Below, one piece after another: positions 5,500-5,691 of a DNA stretch of 5,691 nucleotides. Source of the DNA: Desulfobacterales bacterium (GTDB lineage: Bacteria > Desulfobacterota > Desulfobacteria > Desulfobacterales > QNYZ01); the NCBI GenBank assembly GCA_029938515.1, contig JAOZUU010000203.1, positions 1-5,691 on the forward strand, written 5' to 3'. Each line of letters starts with the position of its first letter. Within the stretch, counting starts at the first letter, position 1. The notes beneath the pieces were generated by a model that did not search any database, was not told the origin of the DNA, and saw only the letters and a program-made list of their open reading frames with translations. The translations under genes were made by a program, and so were the position numbers.

Positions 5500-5691
5500 T
5501 TATTCTCTATTGATATTGCGTATTTCCGGCACAAAGTATATCGGAAGCAGTGATAGAACGGGAATACAGGCCAGCACCATGAGCACGCTCTGGATGGTAA
5601 AGATATCGCCCAGTTTACCGACAATGGGTGAAAGGATTCCGCCGGTGCCAAAGGCCAGCCCCATCATCAGGCTGGCCACCATGGAGCGGCC
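5500..5691 (-). CDS. MFS transporter, C-terminal fragment (5' end outside window)
   Basis: The last 63 residues of a major facilitator superfamily permease; the frame is open to the window edge, reading Gly-Arg-Ser before an internal Met. Two membrane helices are visible: about residues 5-26 (V-A-S-L-M-M-G-L-A-F-G-T-G-G-I-L-S-P-I-V-G) and about 34-53 (S-V-L-M-V-L-A-C-I-P-V-L-S-L-L-P). The link K-L-G-D-I-F-T-I-Q between them matches the TM11-TM12 junction of MFS exporters such as the fosmidomycin-resistance (Fsr) type. It ends in a short charged tail, PEIRNINRE, with a TAA stop. Substrate cannot be assigned from this fragment. The gene is convergent with the cupin gene, with repeat copy 2 between them. 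No classical terminator hairpin with a T-run is seen after its stop. Confidence 0.85.
   Translation of the reverse strand, partial: GRSMVASLMMGLAFGTGGILSPIVGKLGDIFTIQSVLMVLACIPVLSLLPIYFVPEIRNINRE

Noticed and set aside
5487..5504. TATAGGCCTTTTTA, resembling the start of the repeat terminus
   Set aside because: Only the first seven or so bases agree and nothing of the repeat core follows; probably chance.
1..5691. CRISPR array, tRNA, rRNA, known riboswitch or complete insertion sequence
   Set aside because: No regularly spaced direct repeats, tRNA-like cloverleaf, rRNA-like sequence, recognised riboswitch core or transposase gene was seen on either strand.

Overview
The window reads as a chromosomal segment of a Gram-negative bacterium, most likely a Desulfobacterota/Deltaproteobacteria-type organism. 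This is an inference from gene style: a pit + DUF47 phosphate pair, a PpiD/SurA-type periplasmic folding factor beginning MLSLMRKKAGSW, moderate GC with AT-rich intergenic DNA, and a Yip1-type membrane protein. No rRNA, tRNA, CRISPR array or transposase gene is visible.

Layout. (1) 1-1822, plus strand: the 3' part of a PiT-family inorganic phosphate transporter, followed 10 bp later by its DUF47/PhoU-like partner. (2) 1824-1962: a 139-bp hairpin repeat that fills almost the whole gap to the next, convergent gene. (3) 4085-1964, minus strand: a two-gene unit of ppiD-like peptidyl-prolyl isomerase/chaperone and a 72-aa membrane-anchored zinc-ribbon protein. (4) 4089-4358: a divergent, AT-rich control region with a good candidate promoter for ppiD (TTGACA-17-TATCTT) and a weaker one for the rightward genes. 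It also holds a short degenerate decamer repeat and nothing else I can name. (5) 4359-5328, plus strand: a Yip1-family membrane protein and a small RmlC-like cupin, probably co-transcribed. (6) 5324-5450: a second, 127-bp copy of the hairpin repeat, again between convergent genes. (7) 5500-5691, minus strand: the C-terminal end of an MFS transporter that runs off the window.

The protein-coding content is ordinary: phosphate uptake with its regulator, envelope protein folding, and small membrane and cupin proteins. The most interesting signal is the repeat pair. Both copies have about 26-bp imperfect terminal inverted repeats beginning TATAG and ending CTATA, and a GC-rich inner stem with a compensatory base-pair change between copies. 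Both lie in the same orientation at gene 3' ends in convergent intergenic spaces. Conceptual removal at a TA target leaves both neighbouring reading frames intact, and at copy 2 it regenerates a stop codon at the same position. This looks like a non-autonomous TA-inserting mobile element (MITE-like) and/or a structured RNA element. I do not recognise it as a named family.
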